From assembly GCA_016714085.1 (NCBI GenBank), contig JADJNW010000029.1:1-60764 (forward strand): 60,764 bases of DNA, written 5' to 3'. The DNA is from Saprospiraceae bacterium (lineage in GTDB: Bacteria; Bacteroidota; Bacteroidia; Chitinophagales; Saprospiraceae). This document shows, in pieces, positions 19,714-30,266 of the stretch (positions are counted from its first letter, which is position 1; each line of letters opens with the position of its first letter). The notes beneath the pieces were generated by a model that did not search any database, had not been told where the DNA came from, and worked only from the letters and a program-made list of their open reading frames with translations. The position numbers and the translations under genes are program-made.

Positions 19714-22641
19714 ATGAGTATCAAATTCGCATTAAAAAACATTACCACAGTTATTCTCTTACTACCTGCGTTTGCTTTGCTCGGACAAACCAGTTTGCTA
19801 AGAGGAAAAGTGATTGACAAGGTATCCGGTGAAACGCTGATCGGCGCTTCCATAGTGATACAACAAAACGGAGAACAAATAACAGGAACAACAACCGACT
19901 TTGACGGAAATTACTCTATGGACGTGGAAGCTGGTACTTATGATATTGTTGTAAGCTACGTTTCCTATAGTAAACAAACCATTACAGGTTTAGAAATTAA
20001 AGCTGGAGAAGCAAATCTATTAGATGTTGCATTAGAAGGTGAATCTCAAACCCTGAACGAGGTAGTTGTCACAGCAACTGTCGTAAAAAATACGGATGCT
20101 GCCTTGATTGCCTTGCAAAGAAAAGCCTTCTCCATTCAAGATGGGGTTTCTTCTCAACAGATTAGCCGCACAGGTAGCTCTAATGCTGCCGACGCGATGC
20201 GTCAGATGACGGGTGCTGTAGTAGAAGGCGGTCGTTTTATCGTGATGCGTGGTTTGGGTGATCGTTATTCGCTTTCGCAATTAAATGGCATTACCTTGCC
20301 AAGTACCGATCCGTATCGGAATAGCACCAGCTTGGACTTGATACCGGCGCAGATAATTGAAAATATCGTCACGGTTAAAACTTTTACGCCGGACCTCCCA
20401 GGTAATTTCTCTGGCGGTTTGGTAAATATTAATACCAAGAGTTTTCCCGATAAATTTAACTTGTATCTTTCTTTGGGTGCAGAGTACAATACCCAATCCT
20501 CTTTTAATGAGAATTTTAAAGGACACGCTTCGCAAGGTGATACGGATTGGTTAGGTTTGGATGACGGTAGCCGCGATCAGCCTGATTTATTGCTCGATCC
20601 TAAAGTGCGCGAACAAATTAGTAATTATATCGATGCTCGGAGACCTGATCCTGCATACAGTTCTTTACGGGATATTTTTAACGGTGCTGCGCGTGGTTTG
20701 AGTAACGAATTTGTTCCTGTGGAACGCACTTCGCCGATGAACTCCAGCATAAATTTGTCGGTCGGTGATAGATTTAAAGTATTTGGCAAGGATTTGGGTT
20801 ATACGTTGGGTGTGAATTATTCATCTAATTACAATTATTATGATGGTGGAATTACCGCCATTTACTTTAATAATACATCTCCACAGTTAGCTGAATATCA
20901 GAATATTACCAACGACTCTAAAAGCACACAAAACCCACAACTAGGCGTTTTGTTTAATTTAGCTTATAAGTTTTCCAGTAATCATGCTATTAGTGGTAAT
21001 ATTATACTAAATAATGATGCAGAAATCGTAGGTCGTACACAAGCGGGTAGTTCCATCGGTCGTGTATCTGATCCATCCGCAAGCTTTAATACGAATTCTC
21101 AAGAATTTGTGCAGCGTCAATTCACAACTTATCAGGTGGGCGGTACGCATATTTTCTCTGGCTTGAATAATGTGGAAGTAGAATGGGTAGCAAATACGAC
21201 TAAATCTTTCCAGAAAGAACCCGATCTACGCTACTTTGCTTATACAGCTGTTGGTGATGGTGATGCTCGTGAATATTATATCAACCAATCAGAAGTGCGT
21301 TATCCATATCATTTCTTCCGCGAGTTGAATGATGATATGTCGCAGGCAAAAATTGATATTTCAATTCCATTCTTGACGAAAGGAAATCCTGGTAGTTCCA
21401 ACAAAATCAAATTGGGCGGTTTGTACAGTACAGCCGAACGGGATTTTGAAGAATACTTCTATGAAATCTTGAATACAAGCCTTCCGGCTAATCGCAACTT
21501 TACTGCTTTCAAAGGTGATTTCAATGCTGCTTTTGATTATAGTAATTTTGGCATTATTGATACATTGCGCAATGCTGCTGGCGATATTACGCGTTACCAA
21601 AACGGTTATTTTTATCTTGACCGTACTACTTCAAGCAGTTTTTACAATGGCAAGCAAGATATTTTTGCCGCTTATTTGATGAGTATTTTGAATATCACTC
21701 CAAACTTAAAAGCTATTGCTGGTGTGCGGATGGAAACGACGAACCTAACGGTAGAAAGTGGCAATCCGAATTCACCAAAAGGAGATATTGATCTGACGGA
21801 TTTTCTTTACTCTGCCAACTTGATTTATTCACTTTCGGAAAAAGCAAATATTAGAGTTGCTGCTTCACGTACATTGGCGCGCCCGAATATGCGCGAGTTA
21901 GCGCCATTCCTGCAATTTGACTTGAAAGATGGTACTTTTAATGTGGGTAATCCTAATTTGAAGCGTACTTTGATTCAGAATTATGATATTCGTTTTGAAT
22001 TATATCCACGCGCTGGGGAACTGCTGGCAATCAGTGCTTTTTATAAATTATTTGACGAACCAATCATTCGAGCATTTAATCCTCGTGCTTCTGTTCCCGA
22101 ATTGTCTTTTGTAAATGTGGATGAAGCGAAGGTGTATGGAGTAGAATTAGAGTTCCGCAAAGGTTTGGACTTTATTAGCCCAACTTTTGAGCATTTTTAT
22201 TTTAGTACCAATTTAGCTATTATAGAATCGACCTACGATATTCCGGCGGATGAGGTACAAAACTCTAAAACAATTGATCCAACATACGATCAGACGACGC
22301 GTCCTTTCCAGGGGCAAGCGCCTTTTATTACCAATTTTATTTTGTCGTATATCAATCCTGACAAAGGCTGGGAATCTTCATTGGCATTCAATGTAACGGG
22401 TGAGCGGTTGTACAGTATTGCATTATTCGCTACGCCAGATATTTATGAACAGCCATTCCCGCTGCTCAATTTCAAATTGACCAAGCGTTTTGCTGATCAT
22501 TACCAAATTGGCTTTACAGCTAAAAATATCTTGAATTCGATTAGCAAAAAGACCCAGGAATTTAAAGGGCGAGAATATATTGCAGAATCTTACAAATTGG
22601 GAACTGGCTTAGGCCTCAGTTTATCATACTTTATTAAATAA
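19714..22641 (+). CDS. TonB-dependent receptor with CarboxypepD_reg-like domain
   Basis: 975 residues. Signal peptide (VILLLPAFALLGQ), CarboxypepD_reg-like domain (LLRGKVIDKVSGETLIGASI near residue 30), then LNEVVVTATV and a plug with VEGGRFIVMRGLGDRYS, LNGITLPSTDPYRN and NFSGGLVNINTKSFP. The barrel ends GTGLGLSLSYFIK. It takes up an unknown ligand. The upstream gene encodes a T9SS surface protein on the same strand 81 nt away, so the pair may act together, the surface protein perhaps binding or processing the ligand. That link is inferred from position. Confidence 0.92.
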   Translation: MSIKFALKNITTVILLLPAFALLGQTSLLRGKVIDKVSGETLIGASIVIQQNGEQITGTTTDFDGNYSMDVEAGTYDIVVSYVSYSKQTITGLEIKAGEANLLDVALEGESQTLNEVVVTATVVKNTDAALIALQRKAFSIQDGVSSQQISRTGSSNAADAMRQMTGAVVEGGRFIVMRGLGDRYSLSQLNGITLPSTDPYRNSTSLDLIPAQIIENIVTVKTFTPDLPGNFSGGLVNINTKSFPDKFNLYLSLGAEYNTQSSFNENFKGHASQGDTDWLGLDDGSRDQPDLLLDPKVREQISNYIDARRPDPAYSSLRDIFNGAARGLSNEFVPVERTSPMNSSINLSVGDRFKVFGKDLGYTLGVNYSSNYNYYDGGITAIYFNNTSPQLAEYQNITNDSKSTQNPQLGVLFNLAYKFSSNHAISGNIILNNDAEIVGRTQAGSSIGRVSDPSASFNTNSQEFVQRQFTTYQVGGTHIFSGLNNVEVEWVANTTKSFQKEPDLRYFAYTAVGDGDAREYYINQSEVRYPYHFFRELNDDMSQAKIDISIPFLTKGNPGSSNKIKLGGLYSTAERDFEEYFYEILNTSLPANRNFTAFKGDFNAAFDYSNFGIIDTLRNAAGDITRYQNGYFYLDRTTSSSFYNGKQDIFAAYLMSILNITPNLKAIAGVRMETTNLTVESGNPNSPKGDIDLTDFLYSANLIYSLSEKANIRVAASRTLARPNMRELAPFLQFDLKDGTFNVGNPNLKRTLIQNYDIRFELYPRAGELLAISAFYKLFDEPIIRAFNPRASVPELSFVNVDEAKVYGVELEFRKGLDFISPTFEHFYFSTNLAIIESTYDIPADEVQNSKTIDPTYDQTTRPFQGQAPFITNFILSYINPDKGWESSLAFNVTGERLYSIALFATPDIYEQPFPLLNFKLTKRFADHYQIGFTAKNILNSISKKTQEFKGREYIAESYKLGTGLGLSLSYFIK

Positions 22642-22662
22642 TGTAATATTATATAAAAATAT

Positions 22663-22702
22663 AAATAAAGTCTGACTGAGATTTATCGGTCAGACTTTAT
22701 TT
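22663..22702. terminator. bidirectional intrinsic terminator
   Basis: AAATAAAGTCTGAC (22663-22676) pairs perfectly with GTCAGACTTTATTT (22689-22702). T runs on both sides serve the converging receptor gene and the minus-strand adhesin-like gene. Confidence 0.9.
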
Positions 22703-22704
22703 TT

Positions 22705-25700
22705 TTACCGTACCAATGTTACATCTCCTTTAAAGGGTATAACATCTCCGTTTGCCAATTCTATTTCAAAGAAATAGACATAGACTCCGGGATTGAGTTT
22801 CTTTCCTTTAAAGGTGCCATCCCAACCCCGGGATTCATCGTTTGTAAACAAATCGACTGCTGTGAATACCTGATCTCCCCAGCGCTGATAAAGGTATAAG
22901 AATCTCATTTTGAAAGGAGTACTGCCGGAGTATATCATAAAAATATCATTATAACCATCGCCATTAGGGGAGAAAGCATTCGGAATGAATATGGGAATAT
23001 CATTCGTCAGCGTTACCAAAAGATCATCGGTTGCTTCACAGCCAAGATCATTCCTAACCGTCACTCGATAAAGTGTTGTCTCCGTTGGCGAAACCCTTTG
23101 CTGCCAGCACACGCAGGAATCAAAAAGCTCATTGCCGGTTTCCCAGCGCATACCAGTGATTTCGCGGCGTGGCACATTCACAATCGGCTCTAATACAGCG
23201 CTTTCTTCTGGTTGATTAAGTATAATATCAGCTCCCAGATCAACCCTTAATCTCATACCATCATCCAAAGTAAATTTGGTTTCGTACCGACAACCTGCTG
23301 CATCTTCTACTGCGAGGCGATAGTTCCCTGCACCTAATCCTGAAAAACCATTCACCATTTCAAAAGGTCTGCCATTCAAGCTATATACAAAGGGCGGCGT
23401 GCCACCGAAAGTTTGGGCAATCTGGATTTGCCCATTTTTATCGTTTTCGCAGAGCGGGTCAAATAATTTTGCTTCAATGCCAGTTGGATAATTGGTGTCA
23501 TCTATTACTTCTACCAAATCTTGCGCGGCGCAACCATTATCAATATTAGTTACTTTTAAAGTGTAAATACCTGGTTTATTGACATTTATTATAGGCAAAT
23601 TCGGATTTGAAATTTGATTGCCATCATTGGAAGACCATTGGTAAATTAAATTGCCTCCACTGGAATTAGTAGCATCGAGCGTCGCTTCGGGTATATTGCA
23701 ATCCAAGAATTGAGTTTCTCCGGCTTCCGCCAAAGGCGCATCTCTATTGGCAAGAACCAAAACCGTATCGCTATTGATACAACCATTATTCCCATTTTGA
23801 ACCGTCAAAATATAAGTCCCGATTCGATTCACCGTTGGTTGACTGGAAGTAGCATTTGCAAGAATATTTCCATCCAAAGTTGCCCAAAGATAGCTGAACC
23901 CAGCGCCAGTCGCCGAGCGCGAACCATCCAAAATGGCTTCATTTTTCACACAAGTCAAAGATTGATCTTCACCAGCGTTAACACTTGGAAGATCATAATT
24001 AGCAGATACTTCTATGGTGTCCTTTCCAACACAACCTAAACGCGTGTCTTGTACTTCCAGATAGAATATTCCGGTCGAATTGACGGTTAATACTGGTGTA
24101 TTGTTACTTGCAATTATCTGATTTTGCGCATCGAACCAACGATAAATAATATTCATGCCGTTTTGTGATTTGGAAGCATCCAGGACAACTGAATTGGTCT
24201 GACAATCAAGGATTCCTTGTGCTTCGGCGACGGCCGTCGGTGTGTAGGAGTCGTCGAGTACTTCGACATCTGGTGGCTCAGAAATGCAACCATAGATTTT
24301 ATCTGTAACAATAAGTGTGTAAGTTCCTGATTGTGAAATAATTGGATTGGAAAGATGACGATTCGAATCGTTGATGCCAGGGCCGTTCCATTCATAATCT
24401 ACATCTCCATTATTGCCGGGGTCACCTAATTGCACGGCGGTGTCCTGACAATTTAATCGAGCTGCTGTTCCCGCATTTGCAGTAGGCAAAGCTCTTTGAA
24501 GCACATTGACAATCTTGGTAACGGTACAACCAAATTCATCTTCTACAAAAACGCTATATGCACCTTGCCTATCAACGGTGATGGAATCGACTTGCTCGCC
24601 AGTTGACCAGCGAATATCAAAGTCTCCCGGCTCAAGCACTACTTTTAACTTTGCTTGTAAACCCTGACAGAAAAAGGTATCGCCAATGATCTGTGCATTG
24701 GGCGCGGATCGCTCCAGGACTGGCACCGAATCCATACCCGTACAACCGTTGATATCCGTGACTTCTACGCTATAAATGGTGCCCTGATTGATGAGGATTT
24801 CAGGAAGGTTTGATCCTGTTGACCACCGATATTCTGCATAAGATTCACTTAGGCGTAAGGTTGCTTCTTCACCATCGCAAATAGCATTCGGAGCAATGAT
24901 ATTGGGATCCGGTTTTTCAAAACCCGTAATTATAATACTATTGCTGTTAATACAGCCATTTGCATCGGTCACCGTCACGCTAAAAGTATCAGGAGCGTTT
25001 ATTTGAATGGTCGGCGTGGTCATATTATTCGACCAAAGCACCGAGATAAAATCACTGGAAACACTTAATGCTCGGGTGTCGCCAATGCAAATTCGATCCG
25101 AACCCATGATTGGCACATCTGGTAAAGCGTCTTCACGAACGGTATAAGTAGCGGTTGCACTGCAACTATTTATATCTGATACTGTTAATGTATAAATCGC
25201 TCCTTCTGAGACAGTAATACTTCGAGTGGTATCACCAGTTGACCAAGTATAGTGTTCAAAGTCAACGTTGGCATCTAAAATAATCGTATTGCCAGTACAA
25301 AGATTGGTATCTCTTGAAACGGGCGGCGTCTCTACCGTGTAAGCATCTACCGTGATCGAATCTGTGCCCAAGCAGCCGTTCACATCTGTCACCGTTACAA
25401 AATAAGTACCATCAGAAAAAACCCTGGTAACAGCAGTTATGCTATCGTTTGACCATTGGTAGCTCATAAAAGGCTCCGTCGTTTCTAATGTTCCGCCGAT
25501 ATCAGGACAAAATTTTATATCGCCAATAATTTCTGGTTTTGTCTCTGGAAACAGGCTAAGCGTAATACTGGTATCGCTACTGCAACCTTCAGCGTTGGTG
25601 ACTCGGAGGGTATAAATTCCGGGATTATTAATATTTGTAAAAGAAGTAATGTCTCCGTTTGACCAATTATAAGTTGCAAAAATTGAATCGGTCTCTATGC

Positions 25701-27504
25701 GAATACTTGTGCCGGGACAAATGCCGGAAGCCCCATAAATATTGAGTTGTGGAGATGGATTTTCAATAACCGTTACCGAATCTATCCCTTCACAGTTATT
25801 TATATCCGTAACAGTGACATAATAATTCCCCGGAATATTTACATTAATTATTGGATCGTTATTACTATTCGACCACTGATAGGTCTCAAAACCCGGCGTT
25901 GCAGATAGGGTAGTAGTTTCTTCAGCGCAAATACTCAAGTCACCATCAATATTTACATTTAATTGCTCTTTTTCACGAACGGGTAAAGTGTCAGTTCCTG
26001 TACAACCATTTATATCGGTGACAGTGACAGCATAATTGCCAGTCGCAGCGACTGTAATTTCATTTGTTGTGGCATTGGTTGACCAAATATATCTTGGGAA
26101 AGATTGCGTGGTACGTAGTCTGGTGCTTTGATTAAAGCAAAAAACGCTATCGCCTTGTATGGTCGGTGTTGGTTTGGTTGCTTCTGTGATATTGGCAGAA
26201 GCCATTCCTTCGCAACCATTTGAATTTGTGACGGTTACGCTGTATTGCCCTTGAGTCGTGACGTCAATGGTACGCGTTCGGGCGCCGGTTGACCAAAGAT
26301 AGCTTGAGAAATTTGCTCCGGCATCGATCGTAATTGGGTCGCCGATACAAATAATATTGCCACCTGTAATGCTCGTTTGAGGATTATTAGACTGAGTAAT
26401 CGTGATTGAATTAGAATTGGTGCAACCATCAAAAGTAGTAACCGTAACGCTATAAGTATTAGGCGCATTGGTAACCATTGACTGCGTAGTATCGCCATTC
26501 GACCAAAGATATCTTTGGTATCCTGGGCCGGCATCAATTGTAGTAGATTCTCCAACACAAATAATAGTGTCTCCAGAAATTCGAGGAGGCGCATTCGGAT
26601 TTACGGTGATGAACATATCATCGGCAAGTCCACATTGCCCGTCATTGATCGTAAGAATGTAATTAATAGTGCCGGAATAAGTATCAGGAATAGTTACAAT
26701 TGCCTGAGGATCATGGATATCGCTTAAAAAGCTCAACGTTTCGGGGTCGCCGATCCAGGTATAAATTACATTTGAACTTACATTTTCTGCCGAGCCATTT
26801 AGTTGGAAAGGTGGAACACCTGCGCATACTTCCATGTCATCGCCAGCTGTAACTGTCTTATTCCTGCAAAGCGGGTCAACTATACAATTTAGGAAAGGCG
26901 CAGCCGAACCGCCCCATGTCAAGGTAAAACCTCTGGTAGTACGAGCGAAATTATCCAACAGTAAATAGTAGCCATCGCCAGGCTGTACAACCATTGGCGC
27001 AACAAAACCATCCGAATAAATAAGATTATTTGCATCAAACCACACACCTTCAGAGTTATCCGTCGCGCCCATGCCAAGCCCTGTCGCTGGGCAAAAATCA
27101 CAAACATAAGGAGCAAAAGAGCAGCGAACAGGTTCTCCCAGGCTATCGCAGGATAAATTTGGGCCAAAGACCATGAAATCATAGTCTTCGCCGTAGCCAC
27201 CAAAGGGCGTAATCGTAAATTCGATAACGCTATTGGGCGGCATATCAAGTCGGAATTCAAAATAATACCAACCACTCCCATTTTCGGCAGTAGAATCCAA
27301 AGGAAGAGCCAATTCAAAGCATCCAAAACTATTATTTGGATTGCTGAAATCGTCAATCCCTATGCTTGATGGTGTGAATCGAACTGCCCCGTCACTGCAA
27401 ATGATTTGAGCAGTTACACAATCATTATTTTGCGCTGCAATATTTATACAAAATAGCAGGCAATGACTAAATATGGCAATTAATTTCCAAGACTCTCGCC
27501 ACAT
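22705..27504 (-). CDS. giant Ig/PKD-repeat T9SS protein with gliding-motility-associated C-terminal domain
   Basis: 1599 residues. After a signal peptide (FSHCLLFCINIAAQ) an N-terminal module has GSGWYYFEFRLDMPP and PGDGYYLLLDNFA, resembling CUB-like or proprotein-convertase P-like lectin folds. About fifteen Ig/PKD-like repeats follow, each of some 80 residues, marked by YLWSNGDTTQ, YIWSTNATTNE, YQWSNDSITAV, YTWSTGDTTRS and by GxYxVTVTDxNGC. The last 95 residues, with IPNAFSPNGDGYNDIF and LYQRWGDQVF, form a type B sorting domain (TIGR04131), which directs export by T9SS. Many paired Cys in the repeats suggest disulfides. It is probably a surface adhesin or filament component. The gene is alone, with a clear terminator. 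Confidence 0.92.
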   Translation of the reverse strand: MWRESWKLIAIFSHCLLFCINIAAQNNDCVTAQIICSDGAVRFTPSSIGIDDFSNPNNSFGCFELALPLDSTAENGSGWYYFEFRLDMPPNSVIEFTITPFGGYGEDYDFMVFGPNLSCDSLGEPVRCSFAPYVCDFCPATGLGMGATDNSEGVWFDANNLIYSDGFVAPMVVQPGDGYYLLLDNFARTTRGFTLTWGGSAAPFLNCIVDPLCRNKTVTAGDDMEVCAGVPPFQLNGSAENVSSNVIYTWIGDPETLSFLSDIHDPQAIVTIPDTYSGTINYILTINDGQCGLADDMFITVNPNAPPRISGDTIICVGESTTIDAGPGYQRYLWSNGDTTQSMVTNAPNTYSVTVTTFDGCTNSNSITITQSNNPQTSITGGNIICIGDPITIDAGANFSSYLWSTGARTRTIDVTTQGQYSVTVTNSNGCEGMASANITEATKPTPTIQGDSVFCFNQSTRLRTTQSFPRYIWSTNATTNEITVAATGNYAVTVTDINGCTGTDTLPVREKEQLNVNIDGDLSICAEETTTLSATPGFETYQWSNSNNDPIINVNIPGNYYVTVTDINNCEGIDSVTVIENPSPQLNIYGASGICPGTSIRIETDSIFATYNWSNGDITSFTNINNPGIYTLRVTNAEGCSSDTSITLSLFPETKPEIIGDIKFCPDIGGTLETTEPFMSYQWSNDSITAVTRVFSDGTYFVTVTDVNGCLGTDSITVDAYTVETPPVSRDTNLCTGNTIILDANVDFEHYTWSTGDTTRSITVSEGAIYTLTVSDINSCSATATYTVREDALPDVPIMGSDRICIGDTRALSVSSDFISVLWSNNMTTPTIQINAPDTFSVTVTDANGCINSNSIIITGFEKPDPNIIAPNAICDGEEATLRLSESYAEYRWSTGSNLPEILINQGTIYSVEVTDINGCTGMDSVPVLERSAPNAQIIGDTFFCQGLQAKLKVVLEPGDFDIRWSTGEQVDSITVDRQGAYSVFVEDEFGCTVTKIVNVLQRALPTANAGTAARLNCQDTAVQLGDPGNNGDVDYEWNGPGINDSNRHLSNPIISQSGTYTLIVTDKIYGCISEPPDVEVLDDSYTPTAVAEAQGILDCQTNSVVLDASKSQNGMNIIYRWFDAQNQIIASNNTPVLTVNSTGIFYLEVQDTRLGCVGKDTIEVSANYDLPSVNAGEDQSLTCVKNEAILDGSRSATGAGFSYLWATLDGNILANATSSQPTVNRIGTYILTVQNGNNGCINSDTVLVLANRDAPLAEAGETQFLDCNIPEATLDATNSSGGNLIYQWSSNDGNQISNPNLPIINVNKPGIYTLKVTNIDNGCAAQDLVEVIDDTNYPTGIEAKLFDPLCENDKNGQIQIAQTFGGTPPFVYSLNGRPFEMVNGFSGLGAGNYRLAVEDAAGCRYETKFTLDDGMRLRVDLGADIILNQPEESAVLEPIVNVPRREITGMRWETGNELFDSCVCWQQRVSPTETTLYRVTVRNDLGCEATDDLLVTLTNDIPIFIPNAFSPNGDGYNDIFMIYSGSTPFKMRFLYLYQRWGDQVFTAVDLFTNDESRGWDGTFKGKKLNPGVYVYFFEIELANGDVIPFKGDVTLVR

Positions 27505-27983
27505 TTTTCATCGGTTTTTGTAGTGACTAAATATCCCATTGAACCATTATAGAAACAGCTCAATTATATAAGGATATGATCATGGAATATTACAACTCGC
27601 TACTGGGGTCTGGAAGATTATGATGTTGTCCTTAAATAATGTTCGTGGTAAGAGTGTACTGCGGTTAAAGTTTTTCAAATGCAAAGCACTTTATTTCATA
27701 TCTTGAACAAAGATAATTTATATTTTTGAAAATATGGTGCTTTGTCGATTGAATTCGACACAATTACTCACAAGTGGTTAAAAAGGAATTAGTTATAATT
27801 GTAAAAAATACTGCATTATTCCAATGAATACTTGGAATAAATACTTTTACAGGTAAGTTTTCTCGATCAGTTGTTTGTTTTGAACTATGCTTAGGTCATA
27901 TGTACCAAGGAAAGAACGCACAGGCTGGAGGGATGCCTTGCAATGGTTGTTCTAACCCGGTGCTAATCTAATAACTTTTTTTA
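27505..27983. other. gene-free intergenic region
   Basis: 479 nt with no plausible gene on either strand. CAAAGCAC near 27682 and GTGCTTTG near 27738 are complementary and enclose a 50-nt AT-rich loop. They might form a hairpin. The region must also hold the promoter of the large adhesin-like gene, but no strong TAnnTTTG was placed. Confidence 0.4.
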
Positions 27984-29231
27984 TTATACCAAACCTCGAC
28001 GCTTCATTTCTTTTAATACCAATTCATATTCTCTGCTCATATCGCCTGTTACAGAGGCATTTTCTTCTGCCCGACGAATCAGATAAGGCACTACTTCTCG
28101 CACCGGGCCATAAGGCACATACTTGGCAACATTAAATCCGGCTTTCGCCAAATTAAAAGTCAAATTATCGCTCATGCCATATAATTGACTAAACATTAAA
28201 TGCGGATGATTACGTGCAACGCCGCGCTGAGCGATCAATTCTGCTTGTAGCATTATACTTTCGGCATTATGCGAAGCATTGCAGGAGGCAAGCTGTTCAA
28301 AATGATCGACACAAAAACGCACGGCTGTATTGAACGCATCGTCCGTAGCCGCTTTATTTGGGTGAATAGGAGAGGGGTAACCCATGCGGGCAGCGCGGTC
28401 ACGCTCTTTATCCATATAAGCGCCGCGCACTAACTTTGCTCCAAGGATGTAACCCTCCTTTTTGGCTTGATTAAAAGACTGCATCAGATACTTCAACTGA
28501 TCAGTTCGGTAGAGTTGGAAAGTATTATACACAACTGCTTTTTCACGATTATAGCGTTTCATCATTAAGTTCACCAAATGGTTGATGCTATCCTGAATCC
28601 ATGTTTCTTCTGCATCAAAAAATACACCAACGCCTTTCAAGCTGGCTACATAGCAAATAGCATCCACTCGCTTGAGCACATTTTTATATTCGGAACGCGA
28701 TTCTCGACTCAACGCATCCCCGCGTTGGATAGCTTCTAATAATCCAAACCGCGCCAAACCACTGATTTTGCTACTTACAATTGGAACGCCCGGTGTTTTT
28801 GATGCAAATTCGATTGCACGGATCGTTTCGTTCATTGTATGATTGAAATCCTCCTCTTTTTCCTTGGCCTCCGCGCCATAGTCAAGAATTGTAAAGACCT
28901 GTTGTTTTTGAAGTTTTTGAATTGTTTTTTGTGTTTCCAGCAAGGTCGTACCGCCGCAAAACTGTTCGTAAATAGTGTTTTTCACGATTTGTTCTACGAA
29001 AGGCAAATGCATTTTGATCGCCGCTACGCCTAATTTGGAGCCAATGCCCACAAGCCAATGTTTATTCATCAATGCAAACAATCGCGCCGATTTGCGCAAT
29101 TCATCGTCCGATTTGCCCGCAAAGGCAATTTCTGTATTGCTAAAATCCGGGAGTGCATATTGATCTCGCATTTCACTTGTGTTGACTGCATTTGCAGCGG
29201 TTTTGGTAGTCGAGTTAGTTGTGTTGTTCAT
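27984..29231 (-). CDS. proline dehydrogenase
   Basis: FAD-dependent enzyme oxidising proline to pyrroline-5-carboxylate at the membrane, passing electrons to quinone. From the ATG at 29231 it has 415 residues; the frame is open 27 nt further up. Family marks are the FAD/proline segments LGAKLVRGAYMDKERDRA, YNTFQLYRTDQLKYL and the C-terminal KYVPYGPVREVVPYLIRRAE, where the two Arg hold the proline carboxylate. No P5C dehydrogenase domain is fused, so that activity must come from another gene. It lies 36 nt after aroE on the same strand. Confidence 0.93.
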   Translation of the reverse strand: MNNTTNSTTKTAANAVNTSEMRDQYALPDFSNTEIAFAGKSDDELRKSARLFALMNKHWLVGIGSKLGVAAIKMHLPFVEQIVKNTIYEQFCGGTTLLETQKTIQKLQKQQVFTILDYGAEAKEKEEDFNHTMNETIRAIEFASKTPGVPIVSSKISGLARFGLLEAIQRGDALSRESRSEYKNVLKRVDAICYVASLKGVGVFFDAEETWIQDSINHLVNLMMKRYNREKAVVYNTFQLYRTDQLKYLMQSFNQAKKEGYILGAKLVRGAYMDKERDRAARMGYPSPIHPNKAATDDAFNTAVRFCVDHFEQLASCNASHNAESIMLQAELIAQRGVARNHPHLMFSQLYGMSDNLTFNLAKAGFNVAKYVPYGPVREVVPYLIRRAEENASVTGDMSREYELVLKEMKRRGLV

Positions 29232-29267
29232 ATTTTGAAGTTGTAATAATGCCCCCAAATTTAAATA

Positions 29268-30017
29268 TCATTCATTCCAAATACTCCAGGCGCGTTCGGC
29301 TTGCAAATGTAACATTTCCATGCCATTGCAGGTTTTTGCGTCATAGTTTTTGCCTTTTTTCAAAAATATAGTTTCGGGGGGATTGTACACCAGATCAAAC
29401 AATAGATGCCTATTACTCAGGCAATAATACGGAATATTAGGATAATTTTCAATATTTGGCGCCATTCCAATCGGCGTGGTATTAATTATTAGACGAAATT
29501 CATTCATCAAATCTTTATCAATTGCTTCATAAATCCAATCGGCTTTACCTTGTTCCCGCGAAACGCTTTGATAAGCAATGCCCAATTTCCTGAGCACATA
29601 CATCACCGCTTTGGCCGCGCCGCCCGTACCCAATATTAAAGCTTTTATATCTGTGACATCGTGCATCTGCAGAAAACCTTTGAGCGACACCTCGAAGCCA
29701 TAAACATCGCTGTTATAACCTGTACGTTTCCCGTTTTTTATTTTGATGACGTTGACCGCGCCGATTTCATTGGCACTTTCGTCCAATTCATGAAGAAAAG
29801 GGATGACTTGTTCTTTATAAGGGATGGTTACATTGAGCCCGTTTAGATTGGGATAATTTTCTATCAATTGCGGAAAAATGCTAATGTCTTCAATTGGAAA
29901 TAATTCGTAAAATGTATCGCTAATGCCTTGTTCTTCAAATTTTTGCGTGAAATACTTTTTGGAAAAAGAATGCGATAAAGGATAACCGATCAAACCAAAT
30001 AACCGACGATAAGCCAA
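29268..30017 (-). CDS. aroE: shikimate dehydrogenase
   Basis: NADP-dependent reduction of 3-dehydroshikimate in aromatic amino acid synthesis. 249 residues: substrate site FGLIGYPLSHSFSKKYF, catalytic Lys in LNVTIPYKEQV, catalytic Asp in GYNSDVYGF, Rossmann loop LGTGGAAKAVMYVLRK and the C-terminal NGMEMLHLQAERAW. The only in-frame start near the conserved N-terminus is TTG at 30017; no ATG or GTG precedes the motif, so a TTG start is likely. Promoter element TACTTTTG on the minus strand at 30112-30105. The next gene, proline dehydrogenase, is 36 nt downstream. Confidence 0.93.
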   Translation of the reverse strand: MAYRRLFGLIGYPLSHSFSKKYFTQKFEEQGISDTFYELFPIEDISIFPQLIENYPNLNGLNVTIPYKEQVIPFLHELDESANEIGAVNVIKIKNGKRTGYNSDVYGFEVSLKGFLQMHDVTDIKALILGTGGAAKAVMYVLRKLGIAYQSVSREQGKADWIYEAIDKDLMNEFRLIINTTPIGMAPNIENYPNIPYYCLSNRHLLFDLVYNPPETIFLKKGKNYDAKTCNGMEMLHLQAERAWSIWNE

Positions 30018-30104
30018 TAAATCAGGATTTTTATGAAATGGTTTTTTAGTCCAATTTTATAATAAACCCAAAAAATCAGTTGGTTTTAAAGAGAAAGCGA
30101 GATA

Positions 30105-30112
30105 CAAAAGTA
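30105..30112 (-). promoter_or_regulatory. -7 promoter element upstream of aroE
   Basis: TACTTTTG on the minus strand fits TAnnTTTG exactly, about 90 nt before the TTG start. The -33 region (TTTCG) is only a partial match. Confidence 0.5.
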
Positions 30113-30206
30113 AGGATTAGATTTTGGTAAGCGAAATCATTGTGTAAATAGTGAGGCTTTCTGACCTTAGCCGTCAATTGGTATGCTTGTTTCAAATTCC
30201 ATAAAT

Positions 30207-30240
30207 AAAAGGGATGTCATGGTACAACGACATCCCTTTT
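30207..30240 (-). terminator. intrinsic terminator after the M23 peptidase gene
   Basis: AAAAGGGATGTC (30207-30218) pairs perfectly with GACATCCCTTTT (30229-30240), with TTTT on the minus strand at the end. It is 27 nt beyond the stop of the peptidase gene. The stem resembles that at 33303-33346. Confidence 0.85.
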
Positions 30241-30266
30241 GGCATCACACTCAAAAATAAATAATT

